Shown: positions 17,262 to 28,809 of the stretch, one piece after another | How positions within the stretch are numbered: the stretch's first letter is position 1 | Layout of the letters: each line of letters starts with the position of its first letter | Assembly: GCF_000327065.1 (NCBI RefSeq) | Contig: NC_019936.1 | Coordinates: 3,500,001-3,564,000 of the forward strand | Direction of reading: 5' to 3' | Length of the DNA: 64,000 bases | DNA from: Stutzerimonas stutzeri RCH2 | Lineage (GTDB): Bacteria; Pseudomonadota; Gammaproteobacteria; Pseudomonadales; Pseudomonadaceae | The notes under the pieces: generated by a model | Seen by the model: only the letters and a program-made list of their open reading frames with translations | Databases searched by the model: none | Told to the model about the DNA's origin: nothing | Position numbers and translations under genes: made by a program

Positions 17262-18007
17262 TGCCCCATCTTCTGCGCCGCGAGGAGACGCTCGACACCG
17301 AACAGCTCGGGCACCTCGCTGAACAACCCCAGCGTGCGGCACGGCTGGTGCTGGCTGCTGCCGCAGCCGGAGAGCTGGAAGCGCAAGCCCTGCTCGGCCA
17401 GATCCTCCTGGATGGCCGTGGCATTGAGGCAGATCCTGCGCTAGCACTGACCTGGTTCAGCATCGCTGCCGATCACGGACATGCCATGGCCTGCAACATG
17501 GCCGGGCGCTGCCACGAACACGGCTGGGGCATGCCTGCCAATCCTGTACGTGCCGCCGATTTCTACCGCCGCGCAGCAGAAATGGGCCTGGACTGGGGCA
17601 TGTACAACCTGGCCAATCTGCTCGCCACCGGCCGCGGCATTCCACAGGATGAAGCCGCGGCCTATCGCCTATACCGCCAGGCGGCCGAACTCGGCCATGC
17701 CAAATCGATGAACCTCACCGGCCGCTGCCTCGAAGACGGCTGCGGCGTGACTCGGGATGTATCGGCAGCGCACGCCTGGTATCAATGTTCCGCCGAGGCC
17801 GGTGACTTTCGGGGTCAGTTCAGTCATGCCGCCGTGCTACTCGCCCAGCAGCAATGGGACGCCGCGCGGCATTGGCTGAGTCGCGCGCTGGAGCTCGGCC
17901 ACCTCAAGTTCATCGAAACTGCACTGGCCAGCCTGCAAGCCGCTGCGCTGCCGCAGATTGCCGATATCGTCGTGGCCTACGCGCGGCGACGCGACGAGTT
18001 GCGGTGA
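17261..18007 (+). CDS. Sel1-repeat protein downstream of piuC
   Basis: 248 residues built from tandem Sel1-like repeats of about 36 residues from about residue 30 to 215, for example GRGIPQDEAAAYRLYRQAAE and DVSAAHAWYQCSAEAGD. No signal peptide is evident, so it is probably a cytoplasmic protein-interaction scaffold. The P. aeruginosa homologue PA4516 occupies the same place after piuC. The start ATG shares its first base with the piuC stop codon. A strong hairpin terminator follows the stop. Function beyond association with the piu locus is unknown. Confidence 0.8.
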   Translation: MPHLLRREETLDTEQLGHLAEQPQRAARLVLAAAAAGELEAQALLGQILLDGRGIEADPALALTWFSIAADHGHAMACNMAGRCHEHGWGMPANPVRAADFYRRAAEMGLDWGMYNLANLLATGRGIPQDEAAAYRLYRQAAELGHAKSMNLTGRCLEDGCGVTRDVSAAHAWYQCSAEAGDFRGQFSHAAVLLAQQQWDAARHWLSRALELGHLKFIETALASLQAAALPQIADIVVAYARRRDELR

Positions 18008-18024
18008 ACCAAGCGCAGAAACGA

Positions 18025-18049
18025 AAACGCCCCGCAATGCGGGGCGTTT
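18025..18049. terminator. Bidirectional terminator between Sel1 gene and speC
   Basis: Perfect 11-bp stem AAACGCCCCGC / GCGGGGCGTTT with loop AAT, flanked by A and T runs on either side. It separates two convergent genes. Confidence 0.85.
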
Positions 18050-18065
18050 GTTCGGCGTCTACGGC

Positions 18066-19229
18066 TTAGATGTAGTAAGCCTTCAGCGGCGGGAAGCCGT
18101 TGAATTCGACGGCGCTGTAGCTGGTGGTGTAGGCACCGGTGGAGAGCCAGTACAGGCGGTCGCCGATGGCCAGGTTCAGCGGCAGGCCGTACTTGTAGTT
18201 CTCGTACATGATGTCGGCGCTGTCGCAGGTCGGACCGGCGATCACCACCTCCTCGACCTCACCCTTCTTCTCGGCGTAGATCGGGAACTTGATGGACTCG
18301 TCCATGGTTTCGATCAGGCCGCTGAACTTGCCCACGTCGACATACACCCAGCGCTCTACGGCGGTACGCGACTTGCGCGCGACCAGCACCACTTCGCTGA
18401 CCAGGATGCCGGCGTTGGCGATCAGCGAGCGGCCCGGCTCGAGGATGATTTCCGGCAGGTCGTCGCCGAAGTCTTCCTTGAGGAAGCGGATGATTTCCTC
18501 GGCGTAGGTTTCCAGGCTGTTGGTGCGGGTGATGTAGTTGGCCGGGAAGCCGCCACCCATGTTGATCATCTTCAGCTCGATGCCGTCTTCTTCCTTCAGA
18601 CGCTCGAAGATCACCTTGACCTTGGCGATGGCGGCATCCCAAACGGAGATGTCGCGCTGCTGCGAGCCGACGTGGAAGGAGATGCCGTACGGCTCCAGTT
18701 TCAGCTGACGGGCGAGGATCAGCAGATCCATGGCCATGTCGGTCTGGCAGCCGAACTTGCGCGACAGCGGCCAATCAGCCGTGGTCGAGCCTTCGGTGAG
18801 GATACGCACATAGACTTTTGCACCCGGAGCGGCCTTGGCGATGTTGCGCAGGTCGGCTTCGGAGTCGGTGGCGAACATCCGCACGCCCTTCTCGTAGAAG
18901 TAGCGGATGTCCTTGGATTTCTTGATGGTGTTGCCGTAGCTGATGCGCTCCGGACCGACGCCGCGGGACATGACCTTGTCCAGCTCGTAGATCGAGGCGA
19001 TGTCGAAGCTCGACCCCTTGTCGCGCAGCAGGTCGATGATTTCCACCGCCGGGTTGGCCTTGACGGCGTAGTACACGCTGGCGAATTCGAAACCGGCGCG
19101 CAGGTCATCGTAGGCCTTGCTGATGGTTTCGGTATCGATCACCACGAATGGGGTTTCGTGCTGGTCGGCGAACGCCTTCATCTTCTGGAAGGTGGCGCGA
19201 GGGTAATAGTCTTCGATCTTGACCGTCAT
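18066..19229 (-). CDS. speC: Ornithine decarboxylase SpeC (PLP fold III, short type)
   Basis: 387 residues, the short eukaryote-like alanine-racemase-fold ornithine/diaminopimelate decarboxylase group. Lys57 in YYAVKANP should bind pyridoxal phosphate; ISFHVGSQQRD and MGGGFPANY bind the cofactor phosphate; Cys335 in GPTCDSAD is the catalytic cysteine from the partner subunit. It converts ornithine to putrescine in the cytoplasm. Start at 19229 has GGAG eight bases upstream. The arginine route to putrescine (speA) is also in this window at 34.8-36.7 kb, so both pathways appear present. Confidence 0.9.
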   Translation of the reverse strand: MTVKIEDYYPRATFQKMKAFADQHETPFVVIDTETISKAYDDLRAGFEFASVYYAVKANPAVEIIDLLRDKGSSFDIASIYELDKVMSRGVGPERISYGNTIKKSKDIRYFYEKGVRMFATDSEADLRNIAKAAPGAKVYVRILTEGSTTADWPLSRKFGCQTDMAMDLLILARQLKLEPYGISFHVGSQQRDISVWDAAIAKVKVIFERLKEEDGIELKMINMGGGFPANYITRTNSLETYAEEIIRFLKEDFGDDLPEIILEPGRSLIANAGILVSEVVLVARKSRTAVERWVYVDVGKFSGLIETMDESIKFPIYAEKKGEVEEVVIAGPTCDSADIMYENYKYGLPLNLAIGDRLYWLSTGAYTTSYSAVEFNGFPPLKAYYI

Positions 19230-19635
19230 GCGTGGGACTCCAAAAAACGGGAAACAAAAGTCGGATGAGGGATGGAGGGCATCAGCCCTGACAAGAACGC
19301 CTGATCAGTTTCCCCACTTTGGTTCGCCTACTTCCCAAGGCATGTCGCCGAGTATCACGGTGGATCTCTCGTCGTCAGTACTTGAGCCGGATGGATCGTT
19401 GCCAGCATGGACGTTCGGGCGCGAACTTTAGGACCAAGGGGGGCATAGATCAATCAAAAAAACGTCCCGAAGGTGCATCCGTTTCGAGTTGTTGTCGATT
19501 CAAAACAAAGCGTCATGGAAACTGCACAAATCGGCGATTTCCGCAGCCGTGCGGGCCGCAGCGAAATCCATTTGCCGCTATAATCGCCGCCTTTTTTGAC
19601 AGACCGACTACTCGTCGACGGGTTCCTTAATTCCG
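19230..19635. promoter_or_regulatory. 406-bp divergent intergenic region speC/prfC
   Basis: No convincing gene lies here. A perfect TATAAT at 19579-19584, reading toward prfC, is the likely -10 element; no good -35 is seen 17 bases upstream. The rest holds no clear hairpin with a U-run, no repeat and no riboswitch that I recognise. The speC leader spans the right-hand part in the other direction. Confidence 0.45.
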
Positions 19636-21219
<1,584 letters not shown>

Positions 21220-21235
21220 AGCAATAGCGTTGAAA

Positions 21236-21257
21236 CAGAGCCGGCATGCCGGCTCTG
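21236..21257. other. Perfect 22-bp palindrome between prfC and DksA-like gene
   Basis: CAGAGCCGGCA / TGCCGGCTCTG is fully self-complementary and can fold as a hairpin in RNA from either strand. It lies between two convergent genes and probably helps end both transcripts, although no U-run follows. Confidence 0.5.
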
Positions 21258-21278
21258 CGGATCACCCCACCCGCCCGC

Positions 21279-21605
21279 TCAGGCTTCCTGCTGGGCGGCA
21301 CAGCTCAGGCAGAACGCCGCTGCGGGCATCGCCCGCAGGCGCGATTCCGCGATCGTCTCCCCGCACCGCTGACACTGACCATAGGTTCCCTGAGCCACAC
21401 GCTGGCGGGCCAGCCCGACCAGGCGCAACTCATCTTCAGCCTCGATCAACAGGCCGCGGAGTATGTCGTCGTTCTGCCGCTCCTGCGCCTGTTCCGCCGA
21501 ATCGTGATCGTGCTCGCGCGCCAGATCACGGCGCAGCGCAGCGGCTCGCTGCAGGTATTCGCTGGATAGGCGCTCAAGCGCCTCGCTGGGGTCGAACTGG
21601 CTCAT
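21279..21605 (-). CDS. TraR/DksA-family zinc-finger protein
   Basis: 108 residues: an N-terminal coiled-coil-like helical part (about 8-65) and a C-terminal zinc finger with CQRC and CLSC pairs (about 78-105). This is the small DksA/TraR-like class. Such proteins may bind the RNA polymerase secondary channel and modulate initiation; the acidic tip residues typical of DksA are not obvious, so the activity is uncertain. ATG at 21605 has GGAG upstream, with an in-frame GTG directly before it. It stands alone between prfC and the fru operon. Confidence 0.8.
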   Translation of the reverse strand: MSQFDPSEALERLSSEYLQRAAALRRDLAREHDHDSAEQAQERQNDDILRGLLIEAEDELRLVGLARQRVAQGTYGQCQRCGETIAESRLRAMPAAAFCLSCAAQQEA

Positions 21606-21684
21606 CACGAATTCTCCATGGGTGATGCGTCCAGTGTGGACCGCCGCGCAACCGCTGTACTGATGATGGTCAAGCTTCAGCTAT

Positions 21685-23424
21685 TCAGGTTTGCGCTTGC
21701 ACCATCAGCCCCTGCGGCTCCGACTGTTTGATCACCGCATAGATCACCCCAGTCACCAGGCTGCCGGCGAGGATCGCCACGAGATACAGCAGCGCGTGAT
21801 TGATCGCGTTGGGAATGAGCAGCACGAACAGCCCACCGTGGGGCGCCAGCAGCTTTGCGCCGAAGGCCATGGACAGCGCACCAGTCAGCGCACCACCGGC
21901 GATGCTCGCCGGGATCACCCGCAGCGGGTCTTTCGCGGCGAAAGGAATCGCCCCTTCGGAAATGAAGCAGCAGCCCAGCACCAGCGCGGCCTTGCCGGCT
22001 TCCCGTTCGGTCTGCGCGAATTTGCGCCGGGCGATCAGCGTGGCGATGCCCATGCCGATTGGCGGCACCATGCCGGCAGCCATGGTCGCAGCCATCGGGG
22101 CGTAGCTCTGCGAGGCGAGCAGCCCGACGGAAAAGGCATACGCCGCCTTGTTCACCGGCCCGCCGAGGTCGACGCACATCATGGTGCCGAGCAGTAGCCC
22201 GAGCAGGATGGCGTTGGACGTGCCCATGGTGTCGAGGAATTCGGTAAGCCCGGCGAGCAGCTTCGCCACCGGCGTGCCGACGATGTAGATCATCACCAGA
22301 CCGGTGACCAGGCTCGCCAGCAACGGAATGATCAGGATCGGCTTGAGCGATTCGATACTCGCCGGCAAGGGAATCCAGCGACTGACCGCCTTGGCCGCGT
22401 AGCCCGCTACGAAGCCGGCGATTATCCCGCCGATAAAGCCTGCGCCCAGGGTGCCCGCCAGCAGCCCGCCGATCATGCCCGGCGCCAGGCCAGGACGGTC
22501 CGCGATGGAATAGGCGATGTAACCGGCCAGCAGCGGCACCATCAGCTGGAAGGCCGTCTCGCCACCGATCTTCATCAGCGCGGCGGCCAGCGTGCCCTCC
22601 TCCTTGAATGCCTCGATGCCGAAGACGAACGACAGCGCGATCAGCAAACCGCCGGCCACCACCATTGGCAGCATGTAGGACACACCCGTCAGCATGTGCT
22701 TGTAGACGCCGGTCTTCTCGCCCTTCTTCTCACCACTCGCGCTGGTTGCCACCGCATTACCGCTGAGCACCGCACCCTCTTCCAGCGCGCGGTCCAGGGT
22801 CGCCTCGGGTTGCTTGAGCGCGACACCGGTGCCGCAGCGAAACACCCGCTTGCCGGCGAAGCGGGCCACGTCCACCTCGATATCGGCAGCCAGCAACACC
22901 ACGTCGGCCGCGGCGATGACATCCGCTTCCAGCACGTTACGCGCGCCCACCGAACCGCGGGTTTCGACCTGCAGGTCGTAACCCTTGCGGATCGCGGCCT
23001 GCTGCAGGGCTTCGGCCGCCATGAAGGTGTGTGCCACGCCGGTCGGGCAGGCGGTAACGGCGACCAGCTTGGGCTTGCCGCTGGTATGCGCCGCCTCGGC
23101 TTCGTCGGCCTGCTGCAGCTCGCTGGCAGTGTCAGCGGCGCTGCGCAGGAAGGCTTCGGGGTCGAGCAACGCCTCGGATGGCGTGGATTGAGCGACGCGC
23201 TTGCCGACGAAGCGTTGCAGCGAGAGCGGCCCGGTTTTCACCACGACCACCAGATCGGCATTCGCAATCTGTGCCGGGGTCAGCGGCGAACCGATGGCCT
23301 TGGGATCGTGGACTTCCACGGCGGTCGACCAGCCCAGACGATGGGCGGCCGCTTCAAGCAGGCGTGACGTCAGCACGCTGGTGACCATTCCATTGGGACA
23401 GGCCGTGACGATGAGAAGATTCAT
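21685..23424 (-). CDS. fruA: Fructose-specific PTS EIIBC component FruA
   Basis: 579 residues: a degenerate EIIB' domain (1-100, VTACPNGM), an active EIIB domain with phospho-cysteine Cys126 in VTACPTGVAHTF, and a membrane EIIC domain (about 245-575) with roughly nine helices and MMCVDLGGPVNKAAYAF. It transports and phosphorylates fructose to fructose-1-phosphate at the inner membrane. The ATG at 23424 has GAGGTG six bases upstream; a longer open frame to 23844 is an antisense shadow inside fruK. It is the last gene of fruB-fruK-fruA, 20 bp after fruK. Confidence 0.95.
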   Translation of the reverse strand: MNLLIVTACPNGMVTSVLTSRLLEAAAHRLGWSTAVEVHDPKAIGSPLTPAQIANADLVVVVKTGPLSLQRFVGKRVAQSTPSEALLDPEAFLRSAADTASELQQADEAEAAHTSGKPKLVAVTACPTGVAHTFMAAEALQQAAIRKGYDLQVETRGSVGARNVLEADVIAAADVVLLAADIEVDVARFAGKRVFRCGTGVALKQPEATLDRALEEGAVLSGNAVATSASGEKKGEKTGVYKHMLTGVSYMLPMVVAGGLLIALSFVFGIEAFKEEGTLAAALMKIGGETAFQLMVPLLAGYIAYSIADRPGLAPGMIGGLLAGTLGAGFIGGIIAGFVAGYAAKAVSRWIPLPASIESLKPILIIPLLASLVTGLVMIYIVGTPVAKLLAGLTEFLDTMGTSNAILLGLLLGTMMCVDLGGPVNKAAYAFSVGLLASQSYAPMAATMAAGMVPPIGMGIATLIARRKFAQTEREAGKAALVLGCCFISEGAIPFAAKDPLRVIPASIAGGALTGALSMAFGAKLLAPHGGLFVLLIPNAINHALLYLVAILAGSLVTGVIYAVIKQSEPQGLMVQAQT

Positions 23425-23444
23425 TCCTTCACCTCTTGTTCGAT

Positions 23445-24383
23445 TTATTGGCTCAGCGGCTGGAGACGCACTGCGGCCTGGAGTTCGGCCAGTTGCGCCG
23501 TGTCGGTGATACCAAAGCCGACCTGCCCGACCGCCTGCGCGGCGATGGCGGTGGCGTGGGTGAGCGTCCGCTCGGCCGGCCAGCCTTCCAGCAAACCGTG
23601 AAGCATCCCGGCGAGCAGCGAGTCGCCGGCACCCACGGTGCTGACGACCCGAACCTTGGGCGGACTGGCGTGCAGCGCCGCGCCCGGCGAGAACCAGCTG
23701 ACGCCGTCGGCGCCCTGCGAAACCACCACGTGCTCGATGCCTTCCTCTTGCAGTCGCTGCGCTTCGGCCGCCAGCGCCGACGACCCGCTGAGCTCGATGC
23801 CACGGGCCTCGGCCAGCTCTTCCTCGTTGGGCTTGATCAGCCACGGTCTGGTCGCCAGCCCGTCACGCAATGCGGCGCCACTGGTATCCAGCGCCACCCG
23901 CACGCCGAGCGCTTTGAGCGAGTTCAATAGCTGGACGAACCACTGACTGTCGATGCCGCGTGGCAAGCTGCCGGCGACCACCACCAGCTCATGAGCCGGG
24001 ACCAGACGCTTCAGCCGCGCCAGCAGCTCGGCGCGCTGCGCCTCGCTCACGGCGAGCCCCGGGCCATTGATATCGGTGACCCGCCCATCCGCTTCGGCCA
24101 GCTTGAGGTTGCTGCGGGTTTCACCGGCAACACGGACGAACTCATCAGTGAAGCCTCGCGCGGAGAACAGCTGCTCGAAGGCCTGCGGATTGCCCTCGCC
24201 GAGAAAGCCGGTGACGGTCAGCTGATGGCCGAGATCGGCCAGCACCTGCGCCACGTTGAGGCCCTTGCCGGCAGCATGTACCTGCAGGCTGTCGCTGCGA
24301 TTGACCTCCCCAAGGCGCAGCGCGGGCAGCTGCACGGTCAGGTCGAGGGCCGGGTTGAGGGTAACGGTCAGCACGCGAGCCAT
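23445..24383 (-). CDS. fruK: 1-phosphofructokinase FruK
   Basis: 312 residues of the PfkB/ribokinase fold. It begins [20 protein letters not shown], has VNRSDSLQVHAAGKGLNVAQ split over two strands for substrate binding, and the catalytic base in STVGAGDSLLAGML. It converts fructose-1-phosphate to fructose-1,6-bisphosphate in the cytoplasm, following uptake by FruA/FruB. Its start codon overlaps the fruB stop by one base (TGATG), which indicates translational coupling. Fructose-1-phosphate is also the inducer that releases FruR in pseudomonads. Confidence 0.95.
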   Translation of the reverse strand: MARVLTVTLNPALDLTVQLPALRLGEVNRSDSLQVHAAGKGLNVAQVLADLGHQLTVTGFLGEGNPQAFEQLFSARGFTDEFVRVAGETRSNLKLAEADGRVTDINGPGLAVSEAQRAELLARLKRLVPAHELVVVAGSLPRGIDSQWFVQLLNSLKALGVRVALDTSGAALRDGLATRPWLIKPNEEELAEARGIELSGSSALAAEAQRLQEEGIEHVVVSQGADGVSWFSPGAALHASPPKVRVVSTVGAGDSLLAGMLHGLLEGWPAERTLTHATAIAAQAVGQVGFGITDTAQLAELQAAVRLQPLSQ

Positions 24384-27265
24384 CAGCAGTGCTCCCCGAC
24401 GAAGGCGCGCACTTCATGGGCACCGGGCAGCATCAAGGCCTGCTGAGCCAGTCGTTGGCAGGCGGCGAAATCCAGCTCGCGCACCCGCGCCTTGACCAGC
24501 GCAATGCTGCGCGCCGACACGCTCAGTTCATCGACGCCCAGCCCCACCAGCAGCGGCACCGCCAGCGCATCGGCGGCCAGCTCACCACAAACGCCAACCC
24601 ACTTGCCATGGGCGTGGGCGGCCTCGACGGTCATGCCGATCAAACGCAACACGGCCGGGTGCAAGCCATCGGCCTGGCCGGAAAGCGTCGGGTGCCCGCG
24701 GTCGATGGCCAGGGTGTACTGGGTGAGGTCATTGGTGCCAATGCTGAAGAAATCGACCTCCTGCGCCAGCACCGGTGCGATCAGTGCGGCGGACGGAATC
24801 TCGATCATGATGCCGACCTGCAGATCGGCCACCGGCAGCTCTACGCGCAGGCGGTCGACCATGGCCTTGGCGGTGCGCCACTCGTCGATATTGCCGACCA
24901 TGGGGAACATGATCCGCAGCGGGCGGCCATCGGCCGAGGCGAGCAAGGCGCGCAGCTGAGTTTCGAGAATGTCCGGGCGTTGCAGGCTCAGGCGAATGCC
25001 GCGCACCCCCAGAAACGGGTTTTCCTCGGCGGGCATCGGCCAGTACGGCAGCGGCTTGTCCCCGCCGACATCCAGCGTACGCACCACCAATGGACGCCCT
25101 TCGAGGGCTTCCAGCACACGACGGTACTCGGCTTCCTGAGTAGCCTGATTCGGCGCCTGGGAATGGTTCATGAACACCAGCTCGGTACGCAGCAGGCCGA
25201 TGCCTTCGGCGCCCATCGCCACCGCTTCCGGGGTTTCGCCGGCAGCGCCGATGTTGGCAGCGATCTCTACCGGATGGCCGTCACGGGTGACGGCCGCGTC
25301 CATGCGGCGCTCGTTCGCCAGATGCTTGCGCTCTTCCCGCGCAGCGCGTTCGCTACGCGCCTGTTCCAGCTGCGCACCGCTCGGCGCGACCAGCAGCTCG
25401 CCGCGCTCGCCATCGAGCAGCAATAGCGTGTTGCGCGCCAAGCCGAGCACACCCGGTCCGGCACCGACGATGGCTGGAATGCCCAGTGCACGGGCAATGA
25501 TGGCGCTGTGCGAGGTAGCACCGCCGCCAGCGGTGAGGATGCCGGCGACGCGCTGGGCGTTAAGCGTGGCGACATCCGAAGGTGCCACTTCATCCATCAC
25601 CAGGATGTAGGGCTCGTCCGGAGCCTGTTCGGCTTCGACGCCGGTCAGACAGGCCAGCACGCGGCGGCCCACATCCCGCAGATCCGCGGCGCGCTCGGCC
25701 AGCAACTTGTCGTGCAGCGCTTCCTGCTGCTGCGCCGCACTCTCGATTTCCTCCATCCAGGCCGCTTCGGCGCTCAGCCCCTTCTGCAGCCGCACCTGAA
25801 CCTCCTCGCGCAGCGCCGGGTCCTTGAGCATCGCCTGGTGCGTAGTGAAGATGTCGCGAATGCTGGCGACCTGGCTTTCATCGATCAGCGTGCCGATATC
25901 CGCATGAACCTTGTCCAGCGCTGCATCCAGACGCTGCAACTCGATCACCGGCGATTCACCGCGCTTGGGGTAGTCGATCACCTGCGGCTTGCGCACCAGT
26001 ACCGGGCCGATGGCGATGCCCGGTGACGCGGCGATGCCATTCACCTGATCACCAGCGCGCAGCGCAGCCTGGTCGATGGCCGATTCAGCAGGTCCTTGCG
26101 CCGTGACGGGCGGCTCGCTCGCCTCACCGGGCGCCGGCAGCGGCTCGACTTCTTCGCCCAAGCCCTCTTCGACCGCGCGCACCAGCGCCGGCAGCGCATC
26201 GCTGGCAATGGCAGGCTCGGCCATGAACTCCAGCAGCTGGCCGCGATGCGCACCCATCGCCAGCAGCTTGCTCAGGCTCTTGACCGATACTCCAGCACTC
26301 TCAGTGCCGGCCAGGCGCACGCGGATTTCGCCTTCGAACGCCTGGGCGATCTCGGTCAGCACCTTGGCCGGACGCGCATGCAGACCATGGGCGTTGGCCA
26401 ACGGCACCTGGGCACTCGGCCAGTCGGCAGGCACGTCACCGCCCAGCGCTTCGAGCACCGTGCGGCTGGAGGTCGCCTGGCTCAACTCCTGACCACGGCC
26501 CTCGATCAGCAGGTTGCACAGCCGCTCGAGCATGGCCTGATGCGCTTCACCCATGCTGGCCAGCACGAAAAGCCCATTGAGCGGCTGGCCCTGATGCTCG
26601 AGATTCGAGACTGGCGTGACAAAGGCCAGGCCCGGACGCTGCACCGACTGCTCGCTGCTCAGCCACCAGAGGCCATCCCCCAGCGGCAGCGACTGGCCAA
26701 GCGGCAGACTGGCGTTGAAGCCGGGCTCCACGCACTGCGCGCGCTTGAGCAGCTTGACGCCCTGCCAGGCCAGTTCGTCGAAATCATCCGCAGCGACACC
26801 CAACGACACCAGCTCGCCGTCCAGCGCCAGCGCCTGCGGTGCGCCCTGCAGCAGGCCGATGATGGCTTCCGGAGACTCCGCTTGCTGCAGCCCCTCGCTC
26901 AGATCGCCCTCGCCCAAGGCCCGGGTCAGCAGCTGCAGCAGGCGCAGATGCTCGTCGGAACGCGCAGCGATACCGATGGCCAGATACACCAGCTGACCGT
27001 TGCCCCAGTCGACGCCCGCCGGAAAATGCAGCAGCCGCACACCGGTGGTGAACACCTGATCACGGGTTTCCGGCGTGCCATGGGGGATCGCGATGCCCTG
27101 CCCGAGAAAGGTCGAGCCCTGCGCTTCGCGCGCACGCAGCCCTTCCAGATAACCGGCCGCAACCAGCCCGTCGGCGACCAGAACCTCGCCCAGCAGGGCC
27201 AGCGCGGCAGGCTTGTCCGCCGCCGCCTGATGCATATGGATGTGCTGTGCATTCAACTCAAGCAT
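24383..27265 (-). CDS. fruB: Fructose PTS multiphosphoryl transfer protein EIIA-HPr-EI
   Basis: A 960-residue fusion carrying the complete phosphorelay: EIIA with His62 in [13 protein letters not shown], HPr with His296 in [12 protein letters not shown], and enzyme I with His586 in [16 protein letters not shown] and a PEP-binding C-terminal barrel ([36 protein letters not shown]). Phosphate passes from PEP through these sites to FruA. Pseudomonads use this fused form for their single sugar PTS. AGGAG lies nine bases before 27265. It is first in the operon and divergent from fruR, with the FruR operator 93 bp upstream. Also called fruI. Confidence 0.95.
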   Translation of the reverse strand: MLELNAQHIHMHQAAADKPAALALLGEVLVADGLVAAGYLEGLRAREAQGSTFLGQGIAIPHGTPETRDQVFTTGVRLLHFPAGVDWGNGQLVYLAIGIAARSDEHLRLLQLLTRALGEGDLSEGLQQAESPEAIIGLLQGAPQALALDGELVSLGVAADDFDELAWQGVKLLKRAQCVEPGFNASLPLGQSLPLGDGLWWLSSEQSVQRPGLAFVTPVSNLEHQGQPLNGLFVLASMGEAHQAMLERLCNLLIEGRGQELSQATSSRTVLEALGGDVPADWPSAQVPLANAHGLHARPAKVLTEIAQAFEGEIRVRLAGTESAGVSVKSLSKLLAMGAHRGQLLEFMAEPAIASDALPALVRAVEEGLGEEVEPLPAPGEASEPPVTAQGPAESAIDQAALRAGDQVNGIAASPGIAIGPVLVRKPQVIDYPKRGESPVIELQRLDAALDKVHADIGTLIDESQVASIRDIFTTHQAMLKDPALREEVQVRLQKGLSAEAAWMEEIESAAQQQEALHDKLLAERAADLRDVGRRVLACLTGVEAEQAPDEPYILVMDEVAPSDVATLNAQRVAGILTAGGGATSHSAIIARALGIPAIVGAGPGVLGLARNTLLLLDGERGELLVAPSGAQLEQARSERAAREERKHLANERRMDAAVTRDGHPVEIAANIGAAGETPEAVAMGAEGIGLLRTELVFMNHSQAPNQATQEAEYRRVLEALEGRPLVVRTLDVGGDKPLPYWPMPAEENPFLGVRGIRLSLQRPDILETQLRALLASADGRPLRIMFPMVGNIDEWRTAKAMVDRLRVELPVADLQVGIMIEIPSAALIAPVLAQEVDFFSIGTNDLTQYTLAIDRGHPTLSGQADGLHPAVLRLIGMTVEAAHAHGKWVGVCGELAADALAVPLLVGLGVDELSVSARSIALVKARVRELDFAACQRLAQQALMLPGAHEVRAFVGEHC

Positions 27266-27357
27266 GGAGAACTCCTGCGGGGCTCGCGATTGTTGTGGCC
27301 GACGGTTGCGTCGGCTTTGCCCGAATCCTGGGCTGGCGCTTCAGACCGGAACACTGC

Positions 27358-27369
27358 TGAAACGTTTCA
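27358..27369. promoter_or_regulatory. FruR (Cra-type) operator
   Basis: TGAAACGTTTCA is a perfect 12-bp palindrome and matches the Cra/FruR half-site TGAAWCG. It lies in the fruB/fruR intergenic region, 93 bp from the fruB start and 78 bp from the fruR start. FruR should repress the operon here, relieved by fructose-1-phosphate; that regulation is known for related systems and inferred here. Confidence 0.85.
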
Positions 27370-27446
27370 CCTTAAGGCTGGCACATTACGCAATATTGGG
27401 TAATTCTAGAAGCCCGAGTTCATACCACCCGTCTCAGGACCCTCTG

Positions 27447-28436
27447 TTGAAACTGACCGACATCGCCCGCCTCGCCAACGTTTCGGTAACCACTGCCAGC
27501 TACGTGCTCAACGGCAAGGCCGCACAGCGCCGTATCAGCCCGGCCACGGTCGAGCGAGTGATGGCCGTGGCCGAACAGCAGGGCTTTCAGCTCGACCAGC
27601 AGGCCGCGGGCCTGCGCCGCGGGCAGTCGCGCACCCTTGGCTTCATCGTTCCGGATCTGGAAAACCCCAGCTACGCACGCCTGGCCAAGTTGCTCGAACA
27701 GCGCGCACGGCAGCGCGGCTACCAGTTGCTGATCGCCGGCACCGACGACGAGCCGGACACCGAGCGCCAGCTCATCCAGCTGCTGCGCTCGCGCCGTTGC
27801 GATGCGCTGATCGTCGCCAGCTGCCTACCAGGCGACGACCAGAGCTACCGCAAGGTGCAGGCGGCAGGCACGCCGGTGATCGCCCTCGACCGTGCGCTGG
27901 ACGCCGAGCAGTTCTGTTCGGTGGTCAGCGATGACCTCGAAGCGGCCGCCCTGCTCACCCGCTCGCTGGCAGTTCCGGCCCGGGCGCATATCGCCCTGAT
28001 CAGCGCACGCCCGGCATTGCCCATCAGTCAGCAGCGTGAGGAAGGGTTTCGCCAGGCACTGTCGCAGCACACGGGGCAGGTCAGCATCCTGCGTGCCGAA
28101 CAGTTCAGCCGCACCTGCGGACGCGAACAAATGCTCGCCCTGCTGGACCGCGGCCCGCTACCCGATGCGCTGATCACCACCGCCTACGTCTTGCTGGAAG
28201 GCGTTTTCGATGCGCTGCGCGAGCGCGATCTGCTCTGGCCGGAGCATCTGCGGTTGGCGACCTTTGGTGACGCGCAGTTGTTGGACTTCCTGCCGATCCG
28301 GGTCAACGCGATTTCCCAGCAGCACGAGCAGATCGCCGAGCGAACCCTGGAACAGGCGATCCGCGCCATCGAGCAGAGCGACTACCGCCCCGGCGTGATC
28401 GCCATCGAGCGCGAGCTGAAAGTGCGGCGTCCCTGA
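27447..28436 (+). CDS. fruR: LacI-family fructose operon repressor FruR
   Basis: 329 residues: N-terminal LacI helix-turn-helix (KLTDIARLANVSVTTASYVLNG, split around residue 20) and a periplasmic-binding-protein-like effector domain from about 62 (TLGFIVPDLENPSYARLA) to the end. The frame is open further upstream, but the domain begins at the TTG at 27447, preceded by AGGA, so TTG is taken as start. It is divergent from fruB-fruK-fruA, and the shared region holds a perfect Cra-type operator. It most likely controls that operon and perhaps itself. Also called cra. Confidence 0.92.
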   Translation: MKLTDIARLANVSVTTASYVLNGKAAQRRISPATVERVMAVAEQQGFQLDQQAAGLRRGQSRTLGFIVPDLENPSYARLAKLLEQRARQRGYQLLIAGTDDEPDTERQLIQLLRSRRCDALIVASCLPGDDQSYRKVQAAGTPVIALDRALDAEQFCSVVSDDLEAAALLTRSLAVPARAHIALISARPALPISQQREEGFRQALSQHTGQVSILRAEQFSRTCGREQMLALLDRGPLPDALITTAYVLLEGVFDALRERDLLWPEHLRLATFGDAQLLDFLPIRVNAISQQHEQIAERTLEQAIRAIEQSDYRPGVIAIERELKVRRP

Positions 28437-28503
28437 TCCGCCCCTTGCGGGCGCTGCCGCGCTGACGGAAGCTTGTCGCCCCAACGAGCCCACCCCGCCC
28501 CAG

Positions 28504-28809
28504 ATGAACATCGAACAGATCACCCAACGCCTGCATGCCATCCGCGATCAGAACGACTGGCAGCGCTTTCACAGCCCGAAAAACCTCGCGATGGCCGCGA
28601 GCGTGGAAATGGCCGAGCTGGTGGAAATCTTCCAGTGGCAGAGCGAGGACGAGTCGCGCCGGCTATCAGCCGACAAGCTCGAGCACGCCGGTCAGGAAGT
28701 CGGCGACATCCTCATGTACCTGCTGCTGATGTGCAGCGAGCTGGGCATCGACATGGAACAGGCGCTGCTGGCCAAGCTGGCCGACAACGAGAGGCGCTTT
28801 GCCCGATGA
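28504..28809 (+). CDS. MazG-like nucleotide pyrophosphohydrolase
   Basis: 101 residues of the all-alpha NTP pyrophosphatase superfamily (MazG/RS21-C6 type). The acidic metal-binding motifs are intact: ASVEMAELVEIFQW (ExxE) and EVGDILMYLL (ExxD). It probably hydrolyses non-canonical or excess nucleoside triphosphates, with dCTP-like substrates possible, as a housecleaning enzyme. Length is typical of the single-domain class. Its stop overlaps the cmoM start by four bases (ATGA), so the two genes are co-translated. Confidence 0.88.
   Translation: MNIEQITQRLHAIRDQNDWQRFHSPKNLAMAASVEMAELVEIFQWQSEDESRRLSADKLEHAGQEVGDILMYLLLMCSELGIDMEQALLAKLADNERRFAR

Noticed and set aside
17958..19268. 436-codon plus-strand open frame
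   Set aside because: Antisense shadow of speC.
23425..23844. N-terminal extension of fruA
   Set aside because: The extra sequence is Arg/Gly-rich, overlaps fruK in another frame and has no domain; FruA starts at 23424 with a good ribosome site.
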